Of a DNA stretch of 7,298 nt, positions 6,207-7,298 are shown piece after piece. The notes under the pieces were generated by a model, which did not search any database, was not told the origin of the DNA, and saw only the letters and a list, made by a program, of their open reading frames with translations. Origin of the DNA: an uncultured Akkermansia sp. (GTDB lineage: Bacteria; Verrucomicrobiota; Verrucomicrobiia; Verrucomicrobiales; Akkermansiaceae). The position numbers were made by a program, and so were the translations under genes. Location of the stretch: NCBI GenBank assembly GCA_947585525.1, contig CANPXA010000088.1, positions 1 to 7,298 of the forward strand, in the 5' to 3' direction. Numbering within the stretch: position 1 is the first letter of the stretch; every line of letters starts with the position of its first letter.

Positions 6207-6971
6207 ATGAAAACCCCTAATTTTAAGAAATACGTCAAGGGAGGGTTTACCCTTATCGAACTCATGGTGGTGATTGCAATTCTTGCAACGCTCGGTTCCA
6301 TAGCCTACGGTCCGATCATGGATCATATGAACGACGGCGATCGCCAGAAGGCCAGCACCAACATGAAGAGCATCTTTACCCTTCTGCAGCAGTTCAAGAT
6401 GGACAACGGCAGCTTCCCCTGCGATGCTACCGGAGAGCGCCTTCAGGAGGAAAATCCTGACCGTGACTTCGGCGACCTCAAGGGCGATTATTCGAATGCC
6501 TACTTCCGCCAGCTCTTCTTCAAGAATGGGGTTGAGTCTGAAAAACCCTTCTTCGCCAAGATCTCAACCGCCGGTCTCCAAGTTCTGGCCGAGGGCGATG
6601 AGAAGCTCGCCGGTGGTCAGGCTCTGCGCCGCGGGGAGAACGGTATGTCCTATGTGATGACGCGCAGCAAGGAGGACGAGAACGTCAAGACTTCCGTGAA
6701 TCGCAGCAATTCGCCGCTTGTCATGTGCTCGGTGTATCCCACCAAGACCCCGTATTCCGGCGACAAGCTGTTGGTTGATATGCTCTCCTTCAAGGGACAC
6801 TTCTTTGTTCTCACGGCAGATGGAGCTGTTACCGATCACGAGAAGGACATCGAGGAAAGCATGGACGATGAAACCGTTGGCGTCGTTAAAGCCGGCAAGG
6901 ACATTTTCCCGGAGAACAAGCGCGGTCAGGCCACGTCTTCCAAGCACGTCGTGTTGACTCCGGAGGGCTGA
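6207..6971 (+). CDS. Prepilin-type / type II secretion pseudopilin-like protein
   Basis: This 254-residue protein has a classic class III signal: a short basic leader (residues 1-13, ending KGG), cleavage expected between Gly13 and Phe14, then FTLIELMVVIAILATLG with Glu at mature position +5. Prepilin peptidase would cleave it and methylate the Phe; the hydrophobic helix then packs it into a pilus or pseudopilus at the inner membrane. The segment KMDNGSFPCDATGERL (about 64-79) resembles the region after the helix in GspG pseudopilins (a ...NG.YP... pattern), and FVLTADGAV (200-208) resembles the terminal strand motif of long planctomycete/verrucomicrobial pilin-like proteins. At 254 residues it is much longer than GspG (about 140). 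Cys72 and Cys174 could form a disulphide. No other secretion or pilus gene is in the window, so it may be an orphan serving a system encoded elsewhere. A terminator follows 24 nt after the stop. Confidence 0.85.
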   Translation: MKTPNFKKYVKGGFTLIELMVVIAILATLGSIAYGPIMDHMNDGDRQKASTNMKSIFTLLQQFKMDNGSFPCDATGERLQEENPDRDFGDLKGDYSNAYFRQLFFKNGVESEKPFFAKISTAGLQVLAEGDEKLAGGQALRRGENGMSYVMTRSKEDENVKTSVNRSNSPLVMCSVYPTKTPYSGDKLLVDMLSFKGHFFVLTADGAVTDHEKDIEESMDDETVGVVKAGKDIFPENKRGQATSSKHVVLTPEG

Positions 6972-6995
6972 TCGTAAAGCGACTTCTTACATTTC

Positions 6996-7031
6996 AACAA
7001 GAGGCGCACCCGCTGGGGTGCGCCTCTTGTT
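6996..7031. terminator. Bidirectional terminator between pilin gene and aroC
   Basis: AACAAGAGGCGCACCC (6996-7011) pairs perfectly over 16 bp with 7016-7031 around the loop GCTG. The base of the stem is AT-rich and the core GC-rich, so the 3' arm ends in CTTGTTT on the plus strand and the same on the minus strand. It lies 24 nt past the pilin stop and 38 nt past the aroC stop, in a convergent arrangement, so it can serve both genes. Confidence 0.88.
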
Positions 7032-7069
7032 TGTTGAGGGATAATTGTCACGGCGCCGTCAGGCGCCTC

Positions 7070-7298
7070 TCACGCGGTTTGTCCCCTCAGTGCTTTCTGG
7101 CGTAGCACGTGATCCACGAGTACGAGCCAGGCCATCGCTTCAACGATGGGTACCGCGCGCGGTAGTACACAGGGGTCGTGTCTTCCCTTGCCGCGCAGCG
7201 TGGCAGCTTGCTTGGCGTCGTTCACGGTCTCTTGCTCCATCATGATGGTGGCCGTGGGTTTGAATGCCAGACGCAGCAGGATATCTTCGCCGTTGGAG
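7070..7298 (-). CDS. aroC: Chorismate synthase, C-terminal part (cut by window edge)
   Basis: The last 75 codons of a gene running in from the right edge are present. Chorismate synthase converts EPSP to chorismate with reduced FMN, the last shikimate step towards aromatic amino acids, folate and quinones. The visible sequence has the family's C-terminal hallmarks: SNGEDILLRLAFKPTATI, then the conserved block KGRHDPCVLPRAVPIVEAMA, and LVLVDHVLR, ending in QTA and TGA at 7072-7070. The RHDPC...PRAVPIVEAM signature is highly specific, so identity is secure although most of the protein, including its N-terminal FMN and substrate sites, is outside the window. The gene converges on the pilin gene, with a shared terminator between. 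Confidence 0.96.
   Translation of the reverse strand, partial: SNGEDILLRLAFKPTATIMMEQETVNDAKQAATLRGKGRHDPCVLPRAVPIVEAMAWLVLVDHVLRQKALRGQTA

Noticed and set aside
6188..6220. Ten-codon upstream ORF (MKSKQLYENP) overlapping the pilin start out of frame
   Set aside because: It would overlap the pilin ATG by 14 nt, but the predicted transcript start (about 6189) falls at its ATG and it lacks a ribosome binding site. It is probably chance.
7048..7067. Palindromic GC-rich words (ACGGCGCCGT, GGCGCC twice) just past the aroC stop
   Set aside because: They are short, lack a U-tract, and a much stronger 16-bp terminator lies immediately downstream, so no separate function is claimed.

Overview
The window looks like chromosomal DNA from a Gram-negative bacterium, probably a member of the Verrucomicrobiota (Akkermansia-like lineages are a reasonable guess). 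This is inferred, not proven. The support is a type II-type pseudopilin, an anchored transglutaminase-like protein that ends in an F5/8 type C-like (discoidin) domain, a style I associate with Verrucomicrobiota and Planctomycetota, and start codons without strong Shine-Dalgarno sites. No rRNA, tRNA, CRISPR array, insertion sequence or phage gene is visible.

Layout. On the minus strand, asd (aspartate-semialdehyde dehydrogenase, 1920 down to 907) is followed after 6 nt by ispA (farnesyl diphosphate synthase type, 900 down to 13). A 252-nt gap above asd holds a weak promoter candidate, a short AT-rich direct repeat and a perfect 13-bp hairpin. That hairpin closes the next minus-strand unit, which has two genes 4 nt apart. 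First is an 881-residue membrane-anchored, TonB-like-linker / transglutaminase-like / TPR-like / F5/8C-like protein (5890 down to 3245). Second is a 355-residue secreted thioredoxin-fold-like protein that lacks the CXXC cysteines (3240 down to 2173). A 316-nt divergent intergenic region (5891-6206) separates this pair from a plus-strand prepilin-type gene (6207-6971). The pilin gene faces the 3' end of aroC (chorismate synthase, entering from the right edge, stop at 7070), with a 16-bp bidirectional terminator hairpin between them.

How the genes fit together. asd, ispA and aroC are housekeeping enzymes: the DAP/Lys/Thr/Met branch, isoprenoid precursors, and the end of the shikimate pathway. 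The interesting part is the exported two-gene cassette. An inner-membrane-anchored protein projects a Glu-Pro-rich arm and a probable Cys-His transglutaminase/protease-like domain into the periplasm, and is apparently co-expressed with a secreted redox-inactive-looking thioredoxin-like partner. A divergent pseudopilin gene lies next door. No function can be assigned to the cassette from sequence alone, but it is the best candidate here for an undescribed envelope system.
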